Shown: positions 1 to 8,638 of the stretch, one piece after another
Layout of the letters: each line of letters starts with the position of its first letter
Numbering within the stretch: position 1 is the stretch's first letter
From: Streptomyces sp. SA15
Lineage (GTDB): Bacteria > Actinomycetota > Actinomycetes > Streptomycetales > Streptomycetaceae
Reading direction: 5' to 3'
Length of the DNA stretch: 43,029 nt
NCBI RefSeq assembly: GCF_002291145.1
Contig: NZ_NTGE01000006.1
Coordinates: 1-43,029 of the forward strand
Translations under genes and position numbers: made by a program
The notes under the pieces: model-generated
Told to the model about the DNA's origin: nothing
The model's database searches: none
Seen by the model: only the letters and a program-made list of their open reading frames with translations

Positions 1-1037
1 CGCGCCGCCCTGATGTCCGCACCGGCGTCGACGGCCCTGGGGGCGAGCTCGGACGACGCACCGTCCACCCGGTTCGCCACGTTCGCCGCGTCCGACCCGG
101 CGGCCGGCAATCCCCCGGCCGCCCGAGCCTCGATGGCGGCCCGCCGAGCGGCCTCGGGATCCACCCCGCCGAACCCGATCGCACCGCCGCCCCCGTGCGT
201 ACCACCGGACACACCGGGCCCGCCGGACGGACCGTGGCCACGGGACGGACCGGGACCGCCGGGCCCACCGAATCCACCGGGCCCACGGAATCCACCGGGC
301 CCATCGAGGCCACCGCCTGAATGGGAACCACCGTCCCCCTGGGGATCACCATCCCCCTGGGATCCACCGGCGTCACCGAACTCGCCGCCCCACTCCCCCG
401 CCTCGGCCGGCACCGGGTCGTACCCGCACAGTGCCTCCTCCGCCGCGCCGACCGCGAGGCCGGTCAGCATCACGCGGCCGTCGTCGCAGACGAGCACCGT
501 GCGGGCGGTGATGTTCCGGTGCACCCAGCCGTGGGCGTGCAGCACCCGCAGTGCCGTGAGGACGTCGGAGGCGACCTCGGCCGCCCGGTACGGCGTCAGC
601 GGCTCTTCGGCGAGCAGCGCCGCCAGTGGCCGCGCGGCCACCAACTCGCTGACGATCCACAGCGAACCACCGTCGGCGAACACGTCGAAGACCTGGTCGA
701 GCCGCGGATGGTCGGGGATTCGCGCGGCGGCCTGCGCCGCCTCCACGGCCCGCCGTACGGCAGGGTCGGCCGGCCGCCGCGTGCCGATGCGCGCCTGCGG
801 GCGCCGCGCCCCACGGTCCCGCGAGTCCCGCGAGTCCCGCGCCATGAAACCGTCCGGCAGCCCCTCCGCGTCGAGCACCTCCGCCTCGACGACCTCCGGC
901 AACGGCACCTGCCTGACCAGGACTTCCTGCCCGCTGTAGGTGTCGAAGGCCCGGGTCTCGGTGAGTTCGTACTCGTCGGACGGCGGCAGCGGCAGGCGGT
1001 AGCGGTCGGCGAGTACCCGGCCCGCATAGTCGTCCAC
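1..1037 (-). CDS. Pseudokinase of the Ser/Thr kinase family (3' end outside window)
   Basis: The gene runs off the left edge, so only the first 345 codons are visible. The GTG start at 1037 follows a strong GGGGGAGG ribosome site. Residues 1-200 align with a Hanks-type kinase fold, for example LWIVSELV (hinge) and ALRVLHAHGWVHRNI. The catalytic residues are replaced: the VAVK lysine reads VLVRQ (R42), HRD reads HRN (173-175) with the downstream Asn also lost, and DFG reads TGL (192-194). No glycine loop is visible. These substitutions predict no phosphotransfer, so a scaffold, ligand-binding or regulatory role is likely. A Gly/Pro-rich linker (about 217-285) follows, then an Ala/Arg-rich stretch. 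It lies upstream of and on the same strand as the apparent edge of a kinase cluster; S. coelicolor has a multi-kinase cluster (SCO4775-4779, recalled) next to glpD. The fold assignment is by motif only. Confidence 0.8.
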   Translation of the reverse strand, partial: MDDYAGRVLADRYRLPLPPSDEYELTETRAFDTYSGQEVLVRQVPLPEVVEAEVLDAEGLPDGFMARDSRDSRDRGARRPQARIGTRRPADPAVRRAVEAAQAAARIPDHPRLDQVFDVFADGGSLWIVSELVAARPLAALLAEEPLTPYRAAEVASDVLTALRVLHAHGWVHRNITARTVLVCDDGRVMLTGLAVGAAEEALCGYDPVPAEAGEWGGEFGDAGGSQGDGDPQGDGGSHSGGGLDGPGGFRGPGGFGGPGGPGPSRGHGPSGGPGVSGGTHGGGGAIGFGGVDPEAARRAAIEARAAGGLPAAGSDAANVANRVDGASSELAPRAVDAGADIRAA

Positions 1038-1213
1038 GTTGCCTCCCCCGGCCGCCCGGTTGGTCAATTCCGTTCGCCTCGCGGCCCGTTCCGCATGAAT
1101 TCCTGGATGCGTACGGTCCGCAAGCACTCACGATACGTGCCGGAGGCAACCCGCAAAGAGAGGATGCGAGATCTGAGGCCCGATCTCAATGTCCGGGACG
1201 CCAGACCGATCCC

Positions 1214-3484
1214 TCACGGCTTCGGTTCGAAGGTCTCCGCCAGCGTCCGCCATGTGTTCTCGCGCAGCTCGCTGTCCCACTTCGCGGCTTTCGCCGTGTA
1301 CATCAGCGCATATCCGAGTTGGTCGTCGACGACGAAGCCACGGTCGATGGTCCGGTACTTCGTCCCGCTCTCCACATAGGTGAACTCCCAGTCGGCCGCG
1401 TTCCAACCGCGGTAGTCCACCTGCTGTATGCGGATCTTCTTGTACTGGGACCGCGTCATGTACCGCTCCTGGTTCTCCCAGTCCGCCACCGGGTCGCCCT
1501 TCGGCGTGGACGTCCAGGCGACGAGCAGCCTCTGCCCGTCGGGGCCGGTGAAACGATCCCCCGCCGAACCCGTGGACTGGTAGTCCCATCCCTTGGGCAG
1601 CCCGAGCGAGTACCCCTGACTCCCCTTGTGCGTCGAGGCCACCACATTGTTGTCGGATCCGGCGGAACCGTCCGAGCCCGCTCCACTGCCGTCGGACGCG
1701 CTCGCCCCGCCACTCGGCGTGCTCTGCGATCCCGATCCCGTCGTCGCGGACTCGGTCGCCGAGCCGTCCGCACGGGTGCCGCCGTTCTCGTCATCCTTGG
1801 TGTCGGCACTCGCGCCGGCGCCCGCCGTCACCTTCGTGCCGCCGCCCTTGGCCCCTTCGGAGCTCTTGTCGTCGCCACCGAGCGTGAGCGCCAGCACGGT
1901 CCCGATCACGGCGAGCACCACGACCACCGCGATGATCATGAGGGTCCGACGCGGCACCACATCGGTGAGCGGCGCCCTGGGCACGGGCCGCGGCGGCAGA
2001 TCCGGCGGCGTCATCACGGGCCACCCGGAACTCCGTCCGCCCGACGCACCGCCCGACGCCGCGCTGTTCGCCCCGCCCGTCGACGCGGCACCCGCTCTCC
2101 GCGCGCCCGGCTCGCGGCCCTCCGCACCGGAGACCCCACTCGAAGCCGACGCCGTCGACACACTCGACGCGCCCTTCTCCGAGCGAACGCCCCCACCGGA
2201 ACCCGAGGTCGCCGTACCGGAGCCGGAACCCGAGGTCGCATTACCGGAGCCGGAACCCGAGGTCGCATTACCGGAGCCGGCGCCCGAAGCCGTCGCGTCA
2301 GAGCCGGAACCCACAGCGCCCGTACCACTACCGGACCCCGAAGCCGCCGTACCAGAGCCAGCCCCCGAGACAGCCTCCCCGCTACCGGACTTGCTGCGGG
2401 TCGGAGCCGAGGACGACGCCGCGGAGGCCGCCGCCCCCGCCGCCCCGGCGGCCTTCCGCACGGAACGCAGCGCCCCACGGAACCGCTCGGCCGCCTCCTC
2501 GCCCCGCTTGCTCCCGCTGCCGCCCGAACTCCGCCGGTCCGCACGCTCCTCGGGCGGCACCGGCAGCGGTACGACCTTCGTCGCGTCCAACGGCGGCTCC
2601 GGCTCGGCCGTCTTCGGCTCGGGCGCGTGGATCACCGCGTTGAGCATGGTCCGCGCGCCCGCGTCGTCGAGCCGCTTGGCGGGATCCTTGGTGAGCAGGC
2701 CGTAGATGACGTCCTTCAGCGGCCCCGCGTTCTTCGGCTCCTCCAGCGGCTCGGTCATCACGGCGGTCAGGGTCGCGATCGCCGAGCCCTTGTCGTACGG
2801 CGGTACGCCCTCGACCGACGCGTACAGCAAACCGCCCAGCGACCACAGGTCGGCCGCCGGTCCCGGCTTGTGGCCGCGGGCCCGCTCCGGGGAGATGTAG
2901 GAGGGCGCGCCGACGAGCATGCCGGTCGAGGTGATCGACGGGTCGCCCTCGACCTGGGCGATGCCGAAGTCGGTGAGCACGACCCGGCCGTCCTCGGAGA
3001 TCAGCACGTTCGACGGCTTCACGTCGCGGTGAAGGATGCCCTCGCGGTGCGCGGACCGCAGCACGTCGAGGATGGCCAGACCAACCTCCGCCGCACGCCT
3101 GGGCTCCAGCAGGCCGTCCTCCCGGATGACCTCGGCGAGCGACTTGCCCTCGACGAGCTCCATCACGATCCACGGCCGGTCGTCCTCGTCGACCACGTCG
3201 AAGACCGTCACCGCGCTGTTGTTGCGGATCCGCGCGATCGCCTTGGCCTCGCGCAGCGTGCGCGTGATCAGCCGCCGTTTCTCGTCCTCGTCGATGTTGG
3301 ACGGGAACCGCAGCTCCTTGACGGCGACCGTCCGGCCCAGCGTCTCGTCCTCGGCCCGCCACACCGTGCCCATGCCGCCGCGGCCGAGCACTTCACCCAG
3401 CCGGTACCGACCCGCGAGGAGACGCCCACGGCTGTCCTGACGAGTCTCCTGACGAGATGTCCCCGCCCTCTCCGCCTCCGACAT
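1214..3484 (-). CDS. Transmembrane Ser/Thr protein kinase with extracytoplasmic C-terminal domain
   Basis: A complete Hanks-type kinase of 756 residues. The kinase domain (about 27-285) has the glycine loop GRGGMG (34-39), catalytic Lys56, HRDVKPSN (152-159), DFG (172-174) and a TSTGMLVGAPSYISPE activation segment. A long Ser/Gly/Ala-rich linker follows, then one membrane helix (about 515-537), a second low-complexity stretch and a folded outer domain of about 130 residues (GYSLGLPKGW to the end), which is not a PASTA domain. The likely start is the ATG at 3484, with AGGGG six bases upstream; an in-frame ATG lies at 3496. The kinase probably senses a cell-wall or extracellular signal. The related S. 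coelicolor cluster has been linked to spore-wall synthesis (recalled). Nothing suggests damage. Confidence 0.92.
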   Translation of the reverse strand: MSEAERAGTSRQETRQDSRGRLLAGRYRLGEVLGRGGMGTVWRAEDETLGRTVAVKELRFPSNIDEDEKRRLITRTLREAKAIARIRNNSAVTVFDVVDEDDRPWIVMELVEGKSLAEVIREDGLLEPRRAAEVGLAILDVLRSAHREGILHRDVKPSNVLISEDGRVVLTDFGIAQVEGDPSITSTGMLVGAPSYISPERARGHKPGPAADLWSLGGLLYASVEGVPPYDKGSAIATLTAVMTEPLEEPKNAGPLKDVIYGLLTKDPAKRLDDAGARTMLNAVIHAPEPKTAEPEPPLDATKVVPLPVPPEERADRRSSGGSGSKRGEEAAERFRGALRSVRKAAGAAGAAASAASSSAPTRSKSGSGEAVSGAGSGTAASGSGSGTGAVGSGSDATASGAGSGNATSGSGSGNATSGSGSGTATSGSGGGVRSEKGASSVSTASASSGVSGAEGREPGARRAGAASTGGANSAASGGASGGRSSGWPVMTPPDLPPRPVPRAPLTDVVPRRTLMIIAVVVVLAVIGTVLALTLGGDDKSSEGAKGGGTKVTAGAGASADTKDDENGGTRADGSATESATTGSGSQSTPSGGASASDGSGAGSDGSAGSDNNVVASTHKGSQGYSLGLPKGWDYQSTGSAGDRFTGPDGQRLLVAWTSTPKGDPVADWENQERYMTRSQYKKIRIQQVDYRGWNAADWEFTYVESGTKYRTIDRGFVVDDQLGYALMYTAKAAKWDSELRENTWRTLAETFEPKP
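2216..2296 (-). repeat. 27-bp tandem repeat inside the kinase linker
   Basis: Two perfect 27-bp units (2216-2242 and 2243-2269) and a diverged third encode Gly-Ser-Gly-Asn-Ala-Thr-Ser linker repeats of the kinase, just on the cytoplasmic side of the membrane helix. Identity at DNA level points to recent slippage, so linker length may vary between strains. Confidence 0.85.
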
Positions 3485-3651
3485 GCGTCCCCTCATACAA
3501 CCCGCCCTGACAGAGCCTCCATTGTCCCTCACCCGACAAGTGCCCAACGCCCCGGGTGCCTCTGGCTGCCCCCGGAGTGCTCCCTACGCGGGGTCCCCGG
3601 TGAGCCGCCGTTCCGCCGCCCTGCATGATGGGCCGCGACAAGGGAGTACTC

Positions 3652-4583
3652 GTGGTGCAGCCGCTTCGGACGTTATTGGCCGTCCCTGTGTCCCTGACCC
3701 TCCTCTCCCTGGGCTCGGCCGCCTCCTCGGCGCCCTCGCTCCCGCCTTCGGACACACTCCTTCCGCTGCTGGTCGCGCCGGACGGCGCGCCCGCCGCGGC
3801 ACTGCTGGCCCGCGAGGAGACCGACACCCGCTACGCCCAGGCCGGCCGGGGCATCGCCCGCACCGACCGCTTCCGGGCGGGCAGCATCACGAAGACCTTC
3901 GTCGCGACGGTCGTCCTGCAACTGGCCGCCGAACACCGGCTGAAGCTGTCCGACACCGTGGAGCGGCACCTGCCCGGTCTGGTGCGCGGAGCGGGCGACG
4001 AGGGCCGCGCGCTGACCCTGCGCGCCCTGCTCACCCACACCAGCGGCCTGTACGACTTCACCGCGGACACCGGGGGCGTCGTCCCCCTCACCCCTCGTCA
4101 GGCCGTACGCATCGCACTCACCCACCCCCTGGCCGACCCCGGCCGCTACCACTACTCGAACACCAACTACGTCCTGCTCGGCCTGGTCATCGAGCAGGTC
4201 ACCGGCCGCTCGTACGCCGCCGAGGCCGAGCGCCGCGTCATCGCTCCCCTGGGTCTGACGGGCACCTCCTTTCCTGGATCCCGCGCGAATCTCCCCTCCC
4301 CACACGGCCGCTCCTACGCCGCCGACGGAACCGACGTCACCGAACTCGACCCGCGGGTGGCCGGAGCCGCGGGCGAGCTGGTGACGGGATGTTTCCGGTG
4401 AAACTGCCGTGCGGCACCACGGTGTGGGGGCACAACGGCCGGATCACCGGCAGCTACGTGCGCAGCGCAGCCACGGTCGACGGCCGCCGGGTCCTCACCT
4501 TCCGCGTGAACACGACGGCGATGGCTGATCCCCGCGTCGAACCGGCCCTGCTCGCCGCCGAGTTCTGCCCTCGCACCCCGTAG
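3652..4583 (+). pseudogene. Serine hydrolase (beta-lactamase/DD-peptidase fold) with internal deletion and frameshift
   Basis: The N-terminal part, read from GTG 3652 (AAGGGAG ribosome site), has a Sec signal peptide, the SxxK motif (GSITKTF) and the YSN motif (HYSNTNY), as in class C-type beta-lactamases and D-Ala-D-Ala carboxypeptidases. This frame ends at 4401 just after AGELVTG. The C-terminal part (FPVKLPCGTTVWGHNGRITG, then to CPRTP) continues in another frame to 4583 and carries the HxG motif that replaces KTG. Typical homologues have about 60-80 residues between these two blocks, so a deletion of roughly 200 bp near 4385-4395 has joined them out of frame. Codon 8 (3673-3675) is TTA, rare in Streptomyces and dependent on the bldA tRNA. 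The protein is probably inactive. It is divergent from the kinase gene. Confidence 0.82.
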
Positions 4584-4704
4584 AACGGCCGGGTTCCGAA
4601 CGAAGATCCCGGTTCGCGCCACTCGTTCGAGTGACGTTCGCCCGAGCCCAGGCAGCAGCGGCCGGATCGGCGGGCCGCGCCGGGACGATCTGCAACGGCA
4701 CGAT

Positions 4705-6411
4705 CTACAACGGCACGATGTCCGGCGCCCCCAGCCTCGCCGCGTCCGCCGTCAGATCGTCCGGCTGCCGCTGCGACTCCCGCTCGGCCTCCACCCGCTT
4801 CTGGTAGTGCTCGACCTCACGCTCGATCTGGTCCTTGTCCCAGCCCAGCACCGGCGCCATCAGTTCAGCCGCCTCGCGGGCGCTGCGCGTGCCCCGGTCG
4901 AAGGTCTCGATGGAGATGCGGGTGCGCCGGGTCAGCACGTCGTCCAGGTGCCGCGCGCCCTCGTGCGAGGCGGCGTACACGATCTCGGCGCGCAGATAGT
5001 CCTCAGCGGCCTGCAAGGGCTCGCCCAGCGAGGTGTCCGCGGCGACGAGGTCGAGCACCTCCTCCGCCATCGCCCCGTACCGGTTCAACAGGTGCTCCAC
5101 GCGCACCACGTGAAGGCCCGTCCGCGAGGCGATCCGCGCTCGCGCGTTCCACAGCGCCCGGTAGCCCTCCGCCCCCAGCAGCGGAACGTCCTCGGTCACG
5201 CACTCGGCGACCCGCAGGTCGAGTCCGTGCACGGCCGCGTCCACCGCGTCCTTGGCCATCACCCGGTACGTCGTGTACTTGCCGCCCGCCACGACGACGA
5301 GCCCGGGCACCGGATGCGCCACGGTGTGCTCACGCGACAGCTTGCTGGTGGCCTCGGACTCGCCGGCCAGCAGGGGCCTCAGACCCGCGTACACGCCTTG
5401 GACGTCGTCCCTGGTCAGGGGCACCGCCAGCACCGAGTTCACATGTTCCAGCAGATAGTCGATGTCGGCGCTGGACGCGGCGGGGTGCGCCTTGTCCAGG
5501 TCCCAGTCGGTGTCCGTGGTGCCGATGATCCAGTGCCGGCCCCACGGGATGACGAACAGCACGGACTTCTCGGTACGCAGTATCAGCCCGGTCGTCGAGT
5601 GGATCCGGTCCTTGGGCACGACCAGGTGGATGCCCTTGGACGCCCGTACGTGGAACTGCCCCCGCTCGCCCACCATCGCCTGGGTGTCGTCAGTCCACAC
5701 GCCGGTCGCGTTGACGACCTGCTTGGCGCGGACCTCGTACTCCCCGCCCGCCTCCACGTCCTGCACCCGGGCGCCGACCACGCGTTCGCCCTCGCGCAGG
5801 AATCCGGTCACGCGCGCGCGGTTGGCGACCTTCGCGCCGTACGCCGCCGCAGTGCGCACGAGCGTCGCCACGAAACGGGCGTCGTCCATCTGGGCGTCGT
5901 AGTACTGCAACGCTCCGACCAGCGCGTCCTTCTTCAGGGCGGGCGCGACCCGCAGGGCGTGACGGCGGCTCAGATGGCGGTGGACGGGCAGGCCCCGGCC
6001 GTGCCCGCGGGCCATCGACATGGCGTCGTAGAGCGCGACGCCCGAACCGGCGTACAGCCGCTCCCAGCCCTTGTGCTGCAAGGGGTACAGGAACGGCACC
6101 GGCTTCACCAGATGCGGCGCGAGCCGCTCCAGCAGCAGCCCCCGCTCCTTCAGCGCCTCCCGGACGAGCGCGAAGTCGAGCATCTCCAGATAGCGCAGGC
6201 CGCCGTGTATCAGCTTGCTGGACCTGCTCGACGTGCCGGACGCCCAGTCACGCGCCTCGACCAGGCCCGTGGACAGGCCTCGGGTCACGGCGTCCAGCGC
6301 GGTGCCCGCGCCGACCACGCCGGCTCCCACGACCAGCACGTCCAACTCGCGCTCGGCCATCGATGCGAGTGACTCGGCGCGCTGCGCCGGCCCCAGTGTC
6401 GCTGTCCTCAC
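4705..6411 (-). CDS. glpD: Aerobic glycerol-3-phosphate dehydrogenase (FAD)
   Basis: Oxidises sn-glycerol 3-phosphate to dihydroxyacetone phosphate and passes electrons to the quinone pool at the membrane. The 568-residue protein has the FAD dinucleotide motif VVGAGVVGAG (about 27-36), the GlpD signatures RSSKLIHGGLRYLE and AGGKYTTYRVMAKDA, and the C-terminal helical domain of the DAO_C type (VEHLLNRYGAMAEEVL). The start is the GTG at 6411, with a textbook GGGAGG site five bases upstream; the open frame extends further up without a better site. There is no glpF or glpK beside it, so this is the stand-alone copy. S. coelicolor has two glpD genes, one next to the kinase cluster (recalled). Confidence 0.95.
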   Translation of the reverse strand: MRTATLGPAQRAESLASMAERELDVLVVGAGVVGAGTALDAVTRGLSTGLVEARDWASGTSSRSSKLIHGGLRYLEMLDFALVREALKERGLLLERLAPHLVKPVPFLYPLQHKGWERLYAGSGVALYDAMSMARGHGRGLPVHRHLSRRHALRVAPALKKDALVGALQYYDAQMDDARFVATLVRTAAAYGAKVANRARVTGFLREGERVVGARVQDVEAGGEYEVRAKQVVNATGVWTDDTQAMVGERGQFHVRASKGIHLVVPKDRIHSTTGLILRTEKSVLFVIPWGRHWIIGTTDTDWDLDKAHPAASSADIDYLLEHVNSVLAVPLTRDDVQGVYAGLRPLLAGESEATSKLSREHTVAHPVPGLVVVAGGKYTTYRVMAKDAVDAAVHGLDLRVAECVTEDVPLLGAEGYRALWNARARIASRTGLHVVRVEHLLNRYGAMAEEVLDLVAADTSLGEPLQAAEDYLRAEIVYAASHEGARHLDDVLTRRTRISIETFDRGTRSAREAAELMAPVLGWDKDQIEREVEHYQKRVEAERESQRQPDDLTADAARLGAPDIVPL

Positions 6412-6727
6412 TGCTGCCTCCCGCTGTCGGTCGCACCGGTCGCACCCCTGGGGAGTGACCCGGTCCGTATCCCCCATGCCCAAAATTCTGACCGGCTTGC
6501 CCGAGTTCAGCCACCACGCGCCCCAGCCTGTGGACAACTTTCACGGACCCGCTGGCAGGCGGACACGCCCCTGCGGGAAGGCCGTCACAGACCCGCGGGA
6601 AGACACACGTCATCAATCCCACATAACGGTCATATTTACTCCTAGTGTGACATTGCGCTGGTCCATCCTGTCCACTGGGCTTGCGCACCTGTCCCGCTTC
6701 GGCTACTGGGAAGGACGGCCCACCGCC
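6412..6727. other. Divergent intergenic region, glpD / sugar-dehydrogenase homologue
   Basis: 316 bp that must hold both promoters. An AT-richer stretch near 6620-6655 (ATAACGGTCATATTTACTCC) stands out from the GC-rich background and is the likeliest promoter zone, but I cannot assign -35 and -10 boxes with confidence. No gene is seen. Confidence 0.5.
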
Positions 6728-7939
6728 ATGCCCGCAGATCTCGCCGTCATCGGACTCGGCCCCTACGGCCTGCCCCTGGCCCAGGCCGCCGTCGCCGCCG
6801 GCATCCCCACACTCGGGTACCGGACCGGCCCCGAGGCCGGCTCCCTCAGCCCCGCCGAAGTGCGCCGGATGCTGGCGAGCGGCTTCCGGCCGACGACCTC
6901 CCCGGCCGAGCTCGGCCGGGTGCGCACCGCGGTCATCTGCGCCCCCACCCCACGGGACGCGGACGGCGGCCTCGACCTCGGCCAGGTGGAGGCCGCCGCC
7001 CGCACCCTCGCCGCACACCTGCGCCCGCACACCACGGTGATCCTGGAGTCCCCCGTACACCCGGGCACCACCGAGGAGTACCTCCGCCCGCTCCTCGAAG
7101 AGGGTTCCGGACTGCGCGCGGGCCGCGACTTCCACCTCGCCTACTCCCCCAGCCGCGTCGACCCCGGCAACCGCGACTTCACCCCCGCCAACACCCCCAA
7201 GGTGATCGGCGGCCTCACCCCCGCCTGCACCGAGTCGGCCGCCACCTTCTACGGCCGCCTCACCGACAAGGTGGTACGCGCGCGTGGACCCCGCGAAGCG
7301 GAAACGGTGCAGCTCCTGGAGACCAACTACCGGCACGTCAACATCGCCCTCGTCAACGAGATGGCCGTCCTCTGCCACGACTTGGGCGTCGACCTGTGGG
7401 ACGTCATCCGCTGCGCGGAGACCAAGCCGTTCGGCTTCCAGGCCTTCCGCCCCGGCCCCGGCGTCGGCGGCCACTCCGTCCCGCAGGACCTGACCGGCAG
7501 CCACTCCGGTCGCCCCCTGCGCATGGTGGAACTGGCCCAGCAGGTCAACAGCCACATGCCCCGCTACGTCATCCAGCGCGCCGCGACCCTCCTCAACGAG
7601 CACGGAAAGTCCGCCCGAGGCGCCCGCGTCCTCCTGCTCGGCGTCACCTACAAGCCCGACCTCGCCGACCAACAGGCCACCCCCGCCCAGGAGATCGCGA
7701 TCCGCCTGATGGAACTGGGCGCCTCCGTCAGCTACCACGACCCGCACGTCCCGTCCTGGAGCGTCCTGGACCGCCCGGTCCCGCGCGCGGACTCCCTGTA
7801 CGAGGCCGCCGTGGATGCCGACCTGACGATCCTGCTCCAGCAGCATCGGATGTACGACCTGCAGGGCTTGTCGGTGAAGGCGCAGTTGCTGCTGGATACG
7901 CGGGGGGCTACGCCTACGGGGGCGGCGCACAGGTTGTGA
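6728..7939 (+). CDS. UDP-glucose/UDP-ManNAc dehydrogenase family protein lacking catalytic Cys and Lys
   Basis: The family (WecC/TuaD/Ugd) oxidises the C6 hydroxyl of a UDP-sugar to the uronic acid in two NAD-dependent steps. This 403-residue protein keeps the Rossmann motif GLGPYGLPLA (G9, G11, G14), the central helix ETNYRHVNIALVNEMAVLC, GPGVGGHSVPQD and the C-terminal VTYKPDLADQQATPA. However, the catalytic Cys of the usual GGHC/GGSC motif is Ser250, and the active-site Lys of the ExxKLxxN helix is Gln195 (ETVQLLETN). It is therefore unlikely to be a normal four-electron dehydrogenase. It may bind nucleotide sugar as a regulator or run a different reaction. The start ATG has a GGAAGGA site about 11 bases upstream. 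No other sugar genes adjoin it. Confidence 0.85.
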   Translation: MPADLAVIGLGPYGLPLAQAAVAAGIPTLGYRTGPEAGSLSPAEVRRMLASGFRPTTSPAELGRVRTAVICAPTPRDADGGLDLGQVEAAARTLAAHLRPHTTVILESPVHPGTTEEYLRPLLEEGSGLRAGRDFHLAYSPSRVDPGNRDFTPANTPKVIGGLTPACTESAATFYGRLTDKVVRARGPREAETVQLLETNYRHVNIALVNEMAVLCHDLGVDLWDVIRCAETKPFGFQAFRPGPGVGGHSVPQDLTGSHSGRPLRMVELAQQVNSHMPRYVIQRAATLLNEHGKSARGARVLLLGVTYKPDLADQQATPAQEIAIRLMELGASVSYHDPHVPSWSVLDRPVPRADSLYEAAVDADLTILLQQHRMYDLQGLSVKAQLLLDTRGATPTGAAHRL

Positions 7940-8040
7940 AGGGGGGCGCGTGGGTGGTTGGGGCTCTGGGGCTGGTGGCGCGGGGCGCTCTCAGATCGGT
8001 AGCGTGCGAGGGCGGGTCCCGCTGGCCCGGCAGCGGGACC

Positions 8041-8098
8041 CGGTTACGGGTGTCCGCCCCTACTGCGCTTGGGGGCGGCCGCTCATTGTTCGGAAATC
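8041..8098. repeat. Nested palindrome, copy 1
   Basis: CGGTTACGGGTGTCCGCCCC ... GGGGCGGCCGCTCA ... CGGAAATCCA. It shares the core GGGTGTCCGCCCCTA and GGGGCGGCCGCTCA with the copy at 8201-8260. Its central stem is CCGCCCC/GGGGCGG, and its outer arms have decayed. Confidence 0.75.
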
Positions 8099-8099
8099 C

Positions 8100-8147
8100 A
8101 CCGGATCCGCCTCATCCGGCGCCGCGCCGCCCGACGGCGGATCCGGT
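8100..8147. repeat. 12-bp perfect inverted repeat
   Basis: ACCGGATCCGCC (8100-8111) is mirrored by GGCGGATCCGGT (8136-8147) across a 24-bp GC-rich loop, forming a strong cruciform or RNA hairpin on either strand. Confidence 0.75.
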
Positions 8148-8200
8148 ACCGTACAAAAAGGTGGAGCCCACCGCAGCGGACACTGCAGCGGGCTCCTAGC

Positions 8201-8260
8201 CGGTTTACGGGTGTCCGCCCCTAGTGCTCATAGGGGCGGCCGCTCACCAGCCGTAAATCC
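8201..8260. repeat. Nested palindrome, copy 2 (better preserved)
   Basis: The inner stem CCGCCCCTA/TAGGGGCGG (8215-8223 and 8231-8239) closes a 7-base loop. Outer arms TTTACGG (8204-8210) and CCGTAAA (8251-8257) form a second stem around it. The two-tier symmetry suggests a small mobile or REP-like unit rather than a simple terminator. Confidence 0.75.
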
Positions 8261-8575
8261 ACAAGATGCACCTCCTCCGAAACTTCACCATCCGAAGACG
8301 GATTCGGTCCCAGCGGGTGGGCTTGCGGTGACGCCCCATGAGTGCGCCCCCTTCCATGACGCCGCCCAGAGGCCCGGTGGACGGTTCATCGGATTTCGGG
8401 CCGGGCCCCGAGGGCGGGGTCCGGACCGTGTCCTTGGAAGGGGGCGCCCCAGAGAACTGGGTCGCCGAACACGGACACTATCGCCTCGAAACGCCCCTCA
8501 GACGCCCATTCGCCCCGAACGCAACCACGCGCCCCCCACCGCAAAACGCGCCCCACCAGCCCCACTTGGACACGC

Positions 8576-8608
8576 AAAAGGGGCCCGGACCACACAGGTC
8601 CGAGCCCC
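8576..8608 (-). terminator. Rho-independent terminator of guaB3
   Basis: On the minus strand GGGGCTCGGACC and GGTCCGGGCCCC pair over 12 bp (one G-U) around the loop TGTGT, followed by TTTT. It lies 31 bases past the guaB3 stop. Confidence 0.88.
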
Positions 8609-8638
8609 TCGACGCCGTACTGCCTACCGGCCTACGGC

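Larger units (their letters stand above)
7940..8638. other. Convergent intergenic region packed with inverted repeats
   Basis: 699 bp between two converging genes with no convincing coding sequence. The left half holds two copies of a palindromic element (8041-8098, 8201-8260), a 12-bp inverted repeat between them and a GGAGCCC/GGGCTCC hairpin (8163-8196). The right half (about 8265-8570) shows nothing I recognise. The guaB3 terminator lies at the right end. Confidence 0.7.

Noticed and set aside
13..939. Pro-rich plus-strand frame resembling a PE/PPE-like protein
   Set aside because: Antisense to the pseudokinase; the Pro runs mirror its Gly-rich linker.
1319..3628. 769-codon open frame on the plus strand
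   Set aside because: Lies antisense to a complete kinase gene; Arg/Pro/His-rich sequence with no domain, an artefact of high GC at third positions.
7396..8199. 267-codon frame reaching into the convergent gap
   Set aside because: Shadow of the sugar-dehydrogenase gene followed by repeat DNA; Arg/Pro-rich with no start signal.
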